Shown: positions 1-6,074, numbered from the stretch's first letter. The stretch: 8,396 nucleotides of DNA from JAIBBG01 sp043748015 (GCA_043748015.1 JAYTOA010000015.1:1-8396); one strand, 5' to 3'. The notes: a model not told the origin generated them from the letters alone. Numbers and translations: made by a program.

Positions 1-9
1 AATTTTTCG

Positions 10-38
10 GTTCTTTTTTTTTTCAAGAAAAAAAGAAC
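10..38. repeat. AT-rich inverted repeat (T-tract/A-tract hairpin)
   Basis: An 11-bp perfect inverted repeat (GTTCTTTTTTT at 10-20, AAAAAAAGAAC at 28-38) encloses a 7-nt loop. Such a hairpin, with T or A runs on its arms, could end transcription arriving from outside the window. The rest of 1-235 has no convincing gene: it holds homopolymer runs (T10 at 14-23, A10 at 96-105, T8 at 178-185) and no ORF of protein-like composition. The terminator role is inference. Confidence 0.4.
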
Positions 39-235
39 GTAAAGTAGTTCATTCACTTAAACAGAGAGGGCTTTGCGAAGTAACCCGTTAATCCGAAAAA
101 AAAAATCATCTCAAGCAGCAGTTTCAATGAGTCGCTGCACTTCCGACGTTCGTGTACAAAAAACTGTTGCCCATATATTTTTTTTCCACGAAATAATACA
201 TCCTTGTTATCTTCACATTACTAAACTAAAAAACA

Positions 236-967
236 ATGATCAAGATTTCACGCTCTGAAATTGAATTATTCGTTCAATGCCCGCGATGCTTCTACCTCGA
301 TGTCATCGACAAAATTCATCGTCCAGTTGGATTTCCTGTATCACTGAAGTCCGGCGTTCTCGCATTGCTGCGCAAAGAATTTGATGCGCATCGCCAGGCC
401 GGAACGCAACATCCATTACAAGAAAAATTCGAGGTTGCCGCTATTCCTGCGCAACACGATCAAATCGACGAGTGGAGAAAACCCGACAATGCCGGCGTTG
501 TCTTTCAAGACATCTCTCGCGGATTTCATTTGTATGGATCTATAGATGATTTGTGGCAGAATGAAAAGGGAGAATACCATGTAGTAGATTACAAAGCCAC
601 TGCGAAATTTTCTCCGGTTTCAGTCTTACCATCATGGGCCGATGCCTATTGCAGACAGATGGAAATCAAGCAATGGCTACTTCGAAAAAATGGATTGAAC
701 GTTAGCGACATCTCATACTTTGTTTATTGTACAGGCGATATAAATGCGGCAGGATTGAATGATCATCTCGATTTTCACACGCATATCATTGCTTGTCCTG
801 GCGACGACAGTTGGGTGGAACAGGCAGTGCATTCAGCTTATTTATTGCTGAAAAATCACCAGATACCACAAGCCTCTGACGATTGTGAGTTTTGTCATTA
901 TGTTGAACAGCGAAGACATATAGAACATCAAAGCGATGCACTGCCGTTGAGATATAAAACCGCTTAG
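236..967 (+). CDS. PD-(D/E)XK nuclease family protein (RecB/Cas4-like) with paired CxxC motifs
   Basis: This 243-residue protein has the PD-(D/E)XK nuclease core. An acidic residue in GSIDD (D104) is followed by the VVDYKAT strand, with D118 and K120 as the DxK pair. A QMEIKQW helix near residues 141-147 resembles the RecB motif containing the conserved Gln. Cysteines lie at both ends: C15-x2-C18 (CPRC) and C217-x2-C220 (CEFC). In Cas4, AddB and related nucleases, Cys residues from the two ends hold a 4Fe-4S cluster; here four Cys could bind a cluster or zinc. The family is expected to cut or process DNA using divalent metal in the cytoplasm; the substrate is unknown. The ATG at 236 is used because the N-terminal MIKISRSEIELFVQCPRC block is the typical start of this family. 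No cas genes or repeats lie nearby, so a CRISPR role is not supported. It stands alone on the plus strand, convergent with the dioxygenase gene. Confidence 0.8.
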   Translation: MIKISRSEIELFVQCPRCFYLDVIDKIHRPVGFPVSLKSGVLALLRKEFDAHRQAGTQHPLQEKFEVAAIPAQHDQIDEWRKPDNAGVVFQDISRGFHLYGSIDDLWQNEKGEYHVVDYKATAKFSPVSVLPSWADAYCRQMEIKQWLLRKNGLNVSDISYFVYCTGDINAAGLNDHLDFHTHIIACPGDDSWVEQAVHSAYLLLKNHQIPQASDDCEFCHYVEQRRHIEHQSDALPLRYKTA

Positions 968-1027
968 TAATTCGCACTGCTATTTACAAATTGAAGCGAG
1001 CAGGCAATTTTTGTTAAGTAGATGAAT

Positions 1028-1058
1028 TCAATTCAGCCAATTTAAATGGATGAATTGA
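1028..1058. terminator. Possible bidirectional hairpin between convergent genes
   Basis: TCAATTCA (1028-1035) and TGAATTGA (1051-1058) form a perfect 8-bp stem, with a further CCA/TGG pairing inside (1037-1039, 1047-1049). It lies in the 98-bp gap between two convergent genes, where a shared terminator is expected. No clear U-run follows on either strand, so intrinsic termination is uncertain. Confidence 0.3.
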
Positions 1059-1065
1059 CTGACAA

Positions 1066-1893
1066 CTAAAATCCCGTCAATTCATTTATCTCCCTTCGCA
1101 ACCAATTCTGTTCCGGATAGTGATTATTGCGATTGATGGTGTGAATGGAATAGGCTTGCCGCGATTTACCGCTGGTGTTTGGCAAACTATAGTGAGGAAG
1201 CAATCCGTGCAAAACAACACAAGTGCCCTTGTTCACTTCAAGAGGAACCATTCCTTCCATTGAGTATGGTTCCATATTGAGCTCATGCATTTCCGTTCCA
1301 CCATTTTCTCTGCGGCGAAACCATGAACGCAATGGAGTATGATGGCCGCCCGGCTTAGCCCATAGGCAACCATTCTCCTTTGTTGCATCCTCTAGAGCAA
1401 ACCAGAATCCTATGCACGAATCAGGTTCAGTGTATAGAAATGTGGAATCCTGATGAACGTCCACTACTCCACCAATTTTCGCATGCTTCAAAATCAACAT
1501 ACTTTGAATAACCACATATTCATCAAGGCTCAAGTCATGCGCGAGCTTTTTCATTTGCGGTGAACGAGTAAAATCATTGAAAACAGGATCAACATCATGC
1601 AATGCATGTCCAACTTTATTCAATGAATGAAAAAGATCCGTTTTCAATTTCCCTTCAGAATCAAATGCGTCTTTCTCGAAGAAGAATGAAATATTGCTTC
1701 CCGAATTCAAAAAATAATCATCTGTTGTTTTGCTTTGATCTGTCGTCTGAAAAACGGAAGGATGACCTTTGAAGTCGAAGTTAGAAGCGAGTTGTTCACC
1801 GCGTTGCATAAGAGCATCGCATTCTTCGGCACTATTGAAATCTTCAAGGACAACGAAGCCGTCGGCGTTTAATTTTTGGAGGAGAGAATTCAA
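1066..1893 (-). CDS. Phytanoyl-CoA dioxygenase (PhyH) family protein, PHYHD1-like
   Basis: This is a 275-residue Fe(II)/2-oxoglutarate oxygenase of the PhyH family. The iron-binding facial triad is visible as H147-x-D149 (in VDVHQDSTF) and distal H234 (in LHGLLPHYS). R245 in GKSRQAYSIH sits 11 residues after the distal His, the usual place of the Arg that binds 2-oxoglutarate. The LHG...H.S..N.S.KSRQAY..H block matches the C-terminal signature of the PHYHD1 branch more closely than classical phytanoyl-CoA hydroxylase. The reaction is expected to be 2-oxoglutarate-dependent oxidation in the cytoplasm; the substrate cannot be read from the sequence. The start is TTG at 1893: it gives the family-typical MNSLLQKLNADGFVVLEDF opening, the only codon between it and the upstream in-frame TGA (1897-1899) is ATT, and the first ATG (residue 29) would cut into the domain. 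It lies about 195 bp downstream of the small gene 2088-2393 and may or may not share its transcript. Confidence 0.85.
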   Translation of the reverse strand: MNSLLQKLNADGFVVLEDFNSAEECDALMQRGEQLASNFDFKGHPSVFQTTDQSKTTDDYFLNSGSNISFFFEKDAFDSEGKLKTDLFHSLNKVGHALHDVDPVFNDFTRSPQMKKLAHDLSLDEYVVIQSMLILKHAKIGGVVDVHQDSTFLYTEPDSCIGFWFALEDATKENGCLWAKPGGHHTPLRSWFRRRENGGTEMHELNMEPYSMEGMVPLEVNKGTCVVLHGLLPHYSLPNTSGKSRQAYSIHTINRNNHYPEQNWLRREINELTGF

Positions 1894-2063
1894 AATTCAA
1901 TATTTGTTTCGGTGTGATTTCAGATGAATAGCGTCAAAAATAATGATTGCAGAAAAATCAGGACGCAGAGATACATTGAGGGGCTGAGACAAACAAAGAT
2001 TTAGTTGAACGAAGTTACTTAAGTTATCGAATGAAAAGCCAAGCAGATTCATCTCCAAATCAA

Positions 2064-2087
2064 AAATCACCAAATCACCAAATTCAC
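2064..2087. repeat. Short tandem repeat, 8-bp unit AAATCACC, about three copies
   Basis: Two exact copies of AAATCACC (2064-2071, 2072-2079) and one degenerate copy (2080-2087) end right at the stop codon of the gene at 2088-2393. The repeat lies in the 194-bp gap before the dioxygenase gene. It could change length by slippage, but it is non-coding, so an effect on protein sequence is not expected. Confidence 0.6.
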
Positions 2088-2393
2088 TCAGTGACTCCAA
2101 GCGAGTTTCTTCAACATCTCCAAAGTAGCCGGCTTCATGGATGGACCATCCCCGGCGACAAGAATTCCCTTTAATCCATTATGCGATTCAACACCATAGA
2201 CAGTTGCTTCATCGGCAGGATCAGTATTCCCTTCGTATCGATACACCTCCGTGATCTCAAATTCCTCATGATCGAAGCGATGATTATCGCAAGTGAGGCA
2301 ATTTTCCTCCAAATTAAAATCGATCGTGTAGCCCTTCTTACGCAATTCAGTGATTGCCTCCGATACGGTGCTGTAGTGGACTTGTGGACGCAT
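2088..2393 (-). CDS. Small Bacteroidota protein often labelled 'phosphoribosylpyrophosphate synthetase'; function unknown
   Basis: This 101-residue soluble protein starts at ATG 2393. It has an N-terminal helix (VSEAITELRKKGYTIDF), a CLTC pair, the acidic block FDHEEFEITEVYRYEGNTDPADE, and a strand pair ending GLKGILVAGDG. This layout (AI.EL.KKGYT.DFNL...C..C......P..FE...VYRFEG.TDP.D....Y.......KG.LV..G) is a common small Bacteroidota family. Databases frequently name it phosphoribosylpyrophosphate synthetase, but it is about a third of the length of PRPP synthetase and lacks the PRPP-binding loop, so the name should not be taken as a function. It lies 11 bp downstream of the acetyltransferase gene on the same strand, which suggests co-transcription. 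There is no signal peptide or membrane segment. Confidence 0.75.
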   Translation of the reverse strand: MRPQVHYSTVSEAITELRKKGYTIDFNLEENCLTCDNHRFDHEEFEITEVYRYEGNTDPADEATVYGVESHNGLKGILVAGDGPSMKPATLEMLKKLAWSH

Positions 2394-2404
2394 AGTGATG
2401 CAAG

Positions 2405-2683
2405 TTAAGCGAGATTTGTTAAAGGAGCATATTCAGGATGACGCTTGATATACACTTTGATAAACGGACAAGTGACGATCACCTTCAGACCTTGATCGCG
2501 TGCATAATCGAGAACATATTTAGCCAATAAAGAGCCGACACCTTTGCCACCAAGTCCGGGATCCACCTCTGTGTGCGAATAAATGATACCACCATCGAAC
2601 AGGCGATATTCCACAAAGCCGGGCAGACCATCCACTTCCGTTTCAAAGCGACTGCGTTCAATATTGTTGGTGATTGGATTCAT
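2405..2683 (-). CDS. Small GNAT-family N-acetyltransferase (YjdJ-like)
   Basis: This is a 92-residue compact acetyltransferase of the single-domain GCN5-related type (Acetyltransf_CG-like). From the ATG at 2683 it carries the strand VEYRLFDGGIIYSHTEVDP, then the acetyl-CoA pyrophosphate loop GLGGKGVGSLL, a helix (AKYVLDYARDQGL), and the C-terminal signature VTCPFIKVYIKRHPEY that marks this subfamily. It should transfer acetyl from acetyl-CoA to an unknown amine in the cytoplasm. The frame is open 19 codons further upstream, to 2740, but those residues (MGISLSPNFPEIALAKTTH) have no domain content, and the ATG at 2683 gives the usual family length of about 90. It is the first gene of a probable two-gene unit with the small gene at 2088-2393. 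Confidence 0.8.
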   Translation of the reverse strand: MNPITNNIERSRFETEVDGLPGFVEYRLFDGGIIYSHTEVDPGLGGKGVGSLLAKYVLDYARDQGLKVIVTCPFIKVYIKRHPEYAPLTNLA

Positions 2684-2982
2684 GTGTGTGGTTTTGGCGA
2701 GAGCAATTTCGGGGAAATTTGGTGAAAGTGAGATACCCAAGTTGGTTTGAGCAGTTCAGATGGGAGCATAAAGTGATCCACCCACAAAAGACTTCGAAAA
2801 ATCAATCAGAACCTTCACTCTGAAACCCAATACAATAGACGATTTCCTTGCCATATGACGTTCACACATCCACCCTATTTTCGAAAAAAACGCCTTAGGA
2901 CTTGCAAAGAACAAAAACCCGCTTACTTTTGCGCCTCCAATTTTGAAAGAAAGAGGAATGAACAACAGTTACGTTGTGAAAC
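2684..2982. other. Non-coding stretch between acetyltransferase gene and tRNA-Asp
   Basis: No credible gene lies here. A 69-codon minus-strand frame (2756-2965) has no recognisable domain and overlaps the tRNA promoter. The stretch is the upstream region of the leftward acetyltransferase gene and the promoter/leader of the rightward tRNA, so it is a divergent intergenic region. Apart from the tRNA promoter at 2902-2931, no clear signal was found. Confidence 0.6.
2902..2931 (+). promoter_or_regulatory. Bacteroidota-type promoter for tRNA-Asp
   Basis: TTG (2902-2904) is followed after exactly 19 bp by TACTTTTG (2924-2931), a full match to the TAnnTTTG -7 element of the Bacteroidota primary sigma factor with its TTG/TTTG -33 element. 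Transcription would start near 2938, leaving a leader of about 45 nt before the tRNA. The spacing, perfect -7 match and position make this the best promoter in the window. Confidence 0.65.
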
Positions 2983-3056
2983 GGTCGGGTAGTTCAGTTG
3001 GTTAGAATACGTGCCTGTCACGCACGGGGTCGCGGGTTCGAGTCCCGTCCCGACCG
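2983..3056 (+). tRNA. tRNA-Asp (anticodon GTC)
   Basis: A full cloverleaf can be drawn. The acceptor stem is GGTCGGG (2983-2989) with CCCGACC (3049-3055) and discriminator G at 3056. The anticodon stem is CGTGC/GCACG (3010-3014, 3022-3026) around the loop CTGTCAC, with GTC at 3017-3019. The T-arm contains the GGTTCGAGTCCC core. GTC reads the Asp codons GAC and GAT. The CCA tail is not fully encoded (CC is followed by TA), so the last base must be added by CCA-adding enzyme. Length is 74 nt, normal for this tRNA. An intrinsic terminator follows 16 bp later, so it is a single-gene transcription unit. Confidence 0.97.
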
Positions 3057-3071
3057 CCTAAATTTTGATTA

Positions 3072-3100
3072 AGCCCCTGAAATTCAGGGGCTTTTTCTTT
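3072..3100 (+). terminator. Intrinsic terminator of tRNA-Asp
   Basis: AGCCCCTGA (3072-3080) and TCAGGGGCT (3084-3092) form a perfect 9-bp GC-rich stem with a 3-nt loop, followed by a T-run (3092-3096, then TTT at 3098-3100). This is a textbook rho-independent terminator directly downstream of the tRNA. Confidence 0.9.
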
Positions 3101-3350
3101 GACTGTGGCGCGGACCGTGGCGCGGAAAATGGATCAGGATCAAAAGTTGTGGTACTGGAAGAGGTCAAACTTTTTTTTTTGTTAGTCCGATTGGGAAACA
3201 TCTAGTGTTATTTCTCAATAAAGCAGAGTACTTCATATTTCAAAAATCGTTTCTACCGTGTCCAATAGTTTTGGGATTATCCATTTTGATTTCGCATTCA
3301 GGTTACTTGCGCTATTCGGATTGGACGAAACGATTCCAACATGCAAGTTA
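3101..3350. other. Non-coding region after tRNA-Asp; possible integration scar
   Basis: No credible gene is present. The region opens with the GC-rich tandem repeat at 3105-3126, then becomes AT-rich with a T10 run (3171-3180). It ends at the leftward lipoprotein gene. Because tRNA 3' ends are common sites for mobile-element integration, this could be the trace of a lost element. No integrase remnant and no second copy of the tRNA 3' end are visible in the window, so this is inference only. Confidence 0.35.
3105..3126. repeat. GC-rich tandem direct repeat (10-bp unit, 12-bp period)
   Basis: GTGGCGCGGA occurs twice, at 3105-3114 and 3117-3126, separated by CC. It stands out by GC content from its surroundings and begins 5 bp after the tRNA terminator T-run. 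Two close direct copies could be protein-binding sites or part of an attachment region. No function can be assigned. Confidence 0.7.
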
Positions 3351-3351
3351 C
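3302..3351 (-). terminator. Imperfect hairpin at the end of the leftward lipoprotein gene
   Basis: GTTACTTGC (3302-3310) pairs with GCAAGTTAC (3343-3351) with one mismatch. Nested TTGGA (3321-3325) and TCCAA (3335-3339) can pair inside. It begins at the stop codon of the leftward lipoprotein gene, so a transcript-end structure is plausible, but no strong U-run follows. Confidence 0.25.
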
Positions 3352-3701
3352 TAAGGTCTTTTAATATTAGTGGCTTCAATTAGATCTCCCTTCAGTTTAA
3401 TTGCATTGAGTAACTCACGTATCTCATTGTGTTTTTTCTTACTTGTCTTGAATGTGAGATGGATTCGGGCTAATGTTTCATTCTTAGAATCAGATTTTCT
3501 TGGATTTGCGCAAAGGATATCAGATTTGAGCTCAATCGTTTCAATACATTCATCCTGATTTCTGGAAGCAACAGCTTGAATCATATTTCTGATTTCCGTT
3601 GCTTCAGCGTCTGATAACCCATAAGGCAAGGTATGCGTATGATAGAATGGTTTGCACGAAAAAAGGAGTAACGCAAAAAGGGCAAGTAGCATTTTTTTCA
3701 T
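3351..3701 (-). CDS. Small putative lipoprotein, function unknown
   Basis: This is a 116-residue protein starting at ATG 3701. The first residues (MKKMLLALFALLLFSC) form a lipoprotein signal peptide: positive charge, a hydrophobic run, and a lipobox LFSC with C16 as the lipidated Cys. The mature part of about 100 residues is charged and mostly helical/beta mixed, with two further Cys (in QDECIET and DILCANP) that could form a disulfide outside the cytoplasm. No known domain is recognised. The Lys immediately after the Cys would not keep it in the inner membrane by the E. coli Asp+2 rule, but Bacteroidota sorting differs. It lies 24 bp downstream of the end of the split outer-membrane gene on the same strand, so the two are probably co-transcribed and may act together at the envelope. 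Confidence 0.7.
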   Translation of the reverse strand: MKKMLLALFALLLFSCKPFYHTHTLPYGLSDAEATEIRNMIQAVASRNQDECIETIELKSDILCANPRKSDSKNETLARIHLTFKTSKKKHNEIRELLNAIKLKGDLIEATNIKRP

Positions 3702-3725
3702 TGGTTCGTATTTTATTGTTAGTTT

Positions 3726-4229
3726 CTATTTGCCGATGGTATAGTTCAATGAGAAGTACCAATTATCAAATCCAAAAACCGTTTGTTTGAGATCGGCATC
3801 AAATTGATCCTGTGTGGCAATCATTCCGGGTTTTAGTTGATCAAGAGTCTTATGATATCCCAGCATGGTTCCGGCACTAATGGATATTTTATCATACAGC
3901 AGAAAACCGGCACCAAGAGGAAGAATAAGCTCTGACTGGTCCGTAGAAATTCCTAGCTGCACAAAGGGATAGAATCCATAGTTCTTCATCGGCAATGCGA
4001 GATGAAGAAATGCTCCGATTTTGAGTGAAGGATTTGTCTTGCCCTCTGAGATCACTTTAGATATGGTATCCTTTTCAATGAGAGCATAGTTGGGATAGCG
4101 GAAGTTGGTGTAGATCGTCGCAACAGAAACAAAAGGCACCAAAGTCAGTTTCTTGGCGATATGAAATTCTGAGGTCTTTGTTTTTCCCGCCGCACTTTTT
4201 GCTTCAAATGTGTATTTTGTTACGGTTTT
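3726..4229 (-). pseudogene. C-terminal outer-membrane beta-barrel segment cut off by an in-frame TGA
   Basis: These 167 codons continue exactly in the frame of the upstream secreted-protein gene, starting right after its TGA (4230-4232). The segment reads KTVTKYTFEAKSAAGKTKTSEFHIAKKL, then alternating hydrophobic/aromatic strands (LTLVPFVSVATIYTNF, KIGAFLHLALP, FYPFVQLGIS, ILPLGAGFLLY, ISISAGTMLGY) and a final NWYFSLNYTIGK, which looks like a small outer-membrane beta-barrel ending. It has no start codon near its beginning: the first candidate is TTG at 4142, 29 codons in, and a protein from there would lack an export signal. An independent barrel gene is therefore unlikely. The best reading is the second part of one gene spanning 3726-5294, split by a nonsense change, a sequencing error, or a stop that is read through. 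Confidence 0.7.
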
Positions 4230-5294
4230 TCACTCGTAGTTATAAGAATCAGTCTTGATCTTCTTGTAGAATTCTTCTTCGCCGAAGAAGTTTTGCTTTT
4301 TATATTGGGAGTAGAATTTTTCGCATTTGTCGAGGGTTTCTTTGAAAGTTGCCAATTGTTTTTCAATCTCGATAGATCGGTCTTTGAATTTTTGGATCAT
4401 TTGCTTAGCTATTCCTGCTGAATATGCCCTAAATAAATCCTCAGTACCTGGCAATTTCGTTGGCTCAAGAAGGGGTTCGATGTGATCTTCAAATTGTTGT
4501 CCTGTCATCATATTTAGAACAGCTTCTAGGTTTTTTTTTTCGGTTTCTTTTCTCGCCTCAAGTGATTTGTGGATTGCTTGACCTTCAACGCAAGCACTTT
4601 TAAAATCCATATATGAAGTGGCATTGGAAATGTTTTTAGTTGTCGATTGTAACCATTCTGCAATGTCAAGACTTTCTGTTGATCTCGCAGTTATTTCAAC
4701 AATTTTGAATTTGCTAAAGTGGAATTCTTCTACAGACTCGATAAGCTTTAGAGTAGCGATTAAACTTTTTAATTTGTCTGCGTCAAATTCGGCCTTAACG
4801 AGAGGAATAAATTCCATTAACCATTGATTTAGCTCTGTCGAGGCCAGTTCTATTGGAATAGTTCCCTTTTTGAATTTCTCATTAGAATCGCTTACATCGA
4901 ATTCAAATATGTCTAGGCCTGATTTTGATATTCCTGTTTCGATGGGAGTAACTTTCACAAGACTCGCAAAAAAATCATCCACCACTTTCAAACTTAGATC
5001 AGCTGTTTCTACAAACTTAATGGAGACATCAATTTGAAGAGGATTGAAAAATTGAAGGTACACATTGACTGTGTGATCATGATTGTAGTTGGCAGCATTG
5101 AACAATTTACTGTCGGCTTTGTACCAACCTTTCTTGTCGCAACGATAAAACAAGGAGGTGTCTTCGTCATATTTTAGAAGAAGCGTTCCATTGATGTTGG
5201 TACCATGCATCCGCTCGTAAAATGTTTTGTCTTGTGAGAAAGTGGTCAGGCAGCAAGCCATGAACAGACTAAAAGTGAAGTAGTGTGCTTTCAT
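4230..5294 (-). CDS. Secreted/envelope protein of unknown function; N-terminal part of a TGA-split gene
   Basis: The 354-residue product starts at ATG 5294 with a signal peptide (MKAHYFTFSLFMACCLTTFSQ), with likely cleavage after TTFSQ. The mature part has no domain I recognise. Residues about 25-160 look beta-rich (NGTLLLKYDEDTSLFYRCDKKGWYKAD; VNVYLQFFNPLQIDVSIKFVE). Residues about 160-350 are helical and charged, with a probable coiled coil near 305-340 (DRSIEIEKQLATFKETLDKCEKF). A run of ten A (plus 4531-4540) encodes the EKKN at about residues 251-255 and is prone to slippage. The TGA at 4230-4232 ends the frame, which then stays open for 167 more codons with barrel-like sequence. The intact product would thus be an exported N-terminal domain, a helical linker and a C-terminal barrel of about 522 residues. 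It is the first gene of a leftward unit with the lipoprotein at 3351-3701, and divergent from the signalling operon. Confidence 0.75.
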   Translation of the reverse strand: MKAHYFTFSLFMACCLTTFSQDKTFYERMHGTNINGTLLLKYDEDTSLFYRCDKKGWYKADSKLFNAANYNHDHTVNVYLQFFNPLQIDVSIKFVETADLSLKVVDDFFASLVKVTPIETGISKSGLDIFEFDVSDSNEKFKKGTIPIELASTELNQWLMEFIPLVKAEFDADKLKSLIATLKLIESVEEFHFSKFKIVEITARSTESLDIAEWLQSTTKNISNATSYMDFKSACVEGQAIHKSLEARKETEKKNLEAVLNMMTGQQFEDHIEPLLEPTKLPGTEDLFRAYSAGIAKQMIQKFKDRSIEIEKQLATFKETLDKCEKFYSQYKKQNFFGEEEFYKKIKTDSYNYE

Positions 5295-5319
5295 TGTTAA
5301 GTGGTGTTTTTGTATGCGC

Positions 5320-5349
5320 CAAAAGTGAAATACCTCACTTCTTCATCAG
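5320..5349 (-). promoter_or_regulatory. Weak Bacteroidota-type promoter for the leftward envelope locus
   Basis: On the minus strand, CACTTTTG (plus 5327-5320) differs from TAnnTTTG by one base and lies 19 bp after CTG (plus 5349-5347), one base off TTG. The start would fall near 5312, about 18 nt before the ATG at 5294. Spacing is ideal but both elements are imperfect. Confidence 0.35.
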
Positions 5350-5374
5350 CCCCCGATTTACACGCAAAATGAAT

Positions 5375-5393
5375 GCGTAGAAATACGCTTTTT
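5375..5393 (+). other. Small terminator-like hairpin in divergent intergenic region
   Basis: GCGTA (5375-5379) and TACGC (5384-5388) form a 5-bp stem closed by a GAAA tetraloop and followed by five T (5389-5393). It sits between two divergent genes and upstream of the proposed promoter for the lipoprotein, so it is not where an ordinary terminator is expected. It may be chance or the end of a short non-coding transcript. Confidence 0.25.
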
Positions 5394-5427
5394 CGTTTGA
5401 TTAGATCGTAATTTCTTTGTCCTTCGT

Positions 5428-5456
5428 TTTGGCAACTAACAAATATTCCATCTTTG
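5428..5456 (+). promoter_or_regulatory. Probable Bacteroidota-type promoter of the signalling operon
   Basis: TTTG (5428-5431) lies 17 bp before CATCTTTG (5449-5456), a one-base deviation from TAnnTTTG. The spacing is at the short end of what is seen in this phylum. Transcription would start near 5463, 27 nt before the ATG at 5490. A TTG start at 5454 would overlap the -7 element, which supports the ATG as the true start. Confidence 0.45.
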
Positions 5457-5489
5457 CCTTTACATTATAAATTAAACCAATATCAATCT

Positions 5490-6071
5490 ATGAAAACACA
5501 TTACAAATTTTGGCTAAGCATTTTTGCAGTCGCCGTTCTCTCTTCATGCAGTGATGAGAAAATCGCATTGCTCGAAAAGGATAATGCTCAACTGAAGCAT
5601 CGGGTAGATTCGCTTCTTAATTTGGTGACCGAACAGGAGTTGAAGACAACTACAGCCACTCCCATCTGCTGGAATGATGCCGCAGAATTGGTTCACTATT
5701 TTCAATCTACTTCAGGAAAAAATACACTGAAAGGTAAATGGCATGCCGAACCGACTCAACCGAGCCTGAAATCTTGGCTTCTCGAAATTGGTGATATTAA
5801 TTATTTTGCTAAAGTGACCGGATGCAGTGGAATCAAACTTTATCCCATTCTGCAAAACGGTGTGAACGATAGCGGTAAGGACTATGAATACAACAGCTTG
5901 GTTATGGTTGGAACCTACCGTGATGCAACTGGCGAGAACATGAATGTAATACCGGGAAACTGTAAACTGATTGAGTATGTGTTGCCATGCCCTGACAATT
6001 GCGCTGAAACTGACCCAAATGATTTGGCGAAATTTCCCTATTCGAAATGCGTTGCTGGTCAATGCAATTGA
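5490..6071 (+). CDS. Cys-rich putative lipoprotein with coiled coil, first gene of signalling operon
   Basis: This is a 193-residue lipoprotein from the ATG at 5490. The signal peptide MKTHYKFWLSIFAVAVLSSC ends in a lipobox LSSC with C20 lipidated. An upstream in-frame TTG (5454) would place 12 extra residues before this signal and falls on the promoter, so it is rejected. Residues about 22-50 (DEKIALLEKDNAQLKHRVDSLLNLVTEQE) form a short leucine-zipper-like coiled coil. The remainder is a globular domain with seven further Cys, four of them in the last 30 residues (CPDNC, SKC, GQC), suggesting disulfides outside the cytoplasm. No known family is recognised. The stop lies 3 bp before the next gene, so it is almost certainly co-transcribed with the membrane protein, kinase and regulator. 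It may be the sensory or accessory part of that system; this is inference from position. Confidence 0.75.
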   Translation: MKTHYKFWLSIFAVAVLSSCSDEKIALLEKDNAQLKHRVDSLLNLVTEQELKTTTATPICWNDAAELVHYFQSTSGKNTLKGKWHAEPTQPSLKSWLLEIGDINYFAKVTGCSGIKLYPILQNGVNDSGKDYEYNSLVMVGTYRDATGENMNVIPGNCKLIEYVLPCPDNCAETDPNDLAKFPYSKCVAGQCN

Positions 6072-6074
6072 TCC

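Noticed and set aside
73..258. 61-codon plus-strand frame at the window start
   Set aside because: Low-complexity composition from A and T runs; it overlaps the start of the nuclease gene in another frame.
236..967. Cas4 of a CRISPR system
   Set aside because: No CRISPR repeats or other cas genes are present in the window; only the fold and Cys pattern are similar.
1897..2100. 67-codon minus-strand frame before the dioxygenase gene
   Set aside because: It starts with TTG inside the neighbouring gene, contains the AAATCACC repeat translated, and shows no domain; it is treated as intergenic sequence.
2756..2965. 69-codon minus-strand frame left of tRNA-Asp
   Set aside because: It has no recognisable features and runs across the tRNA promoter on the other strand.
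4230..4232. TGA as selenocysteine or as a reassigned Trp codon
   Set aside because: No convincing SECIS-like hairpin follows the TGA, and TGA acts as the normal stop of the genes ending at 2088, 6071, 6722 and 8163, so genome-wide reassignment is unlikely.
5454..5489. Upstream TTG start for the Cys-rich lipoprotein
   Set aside because: It would put 12 polar residues before the signal peptide and overlaps the proposed -7 promoter element.
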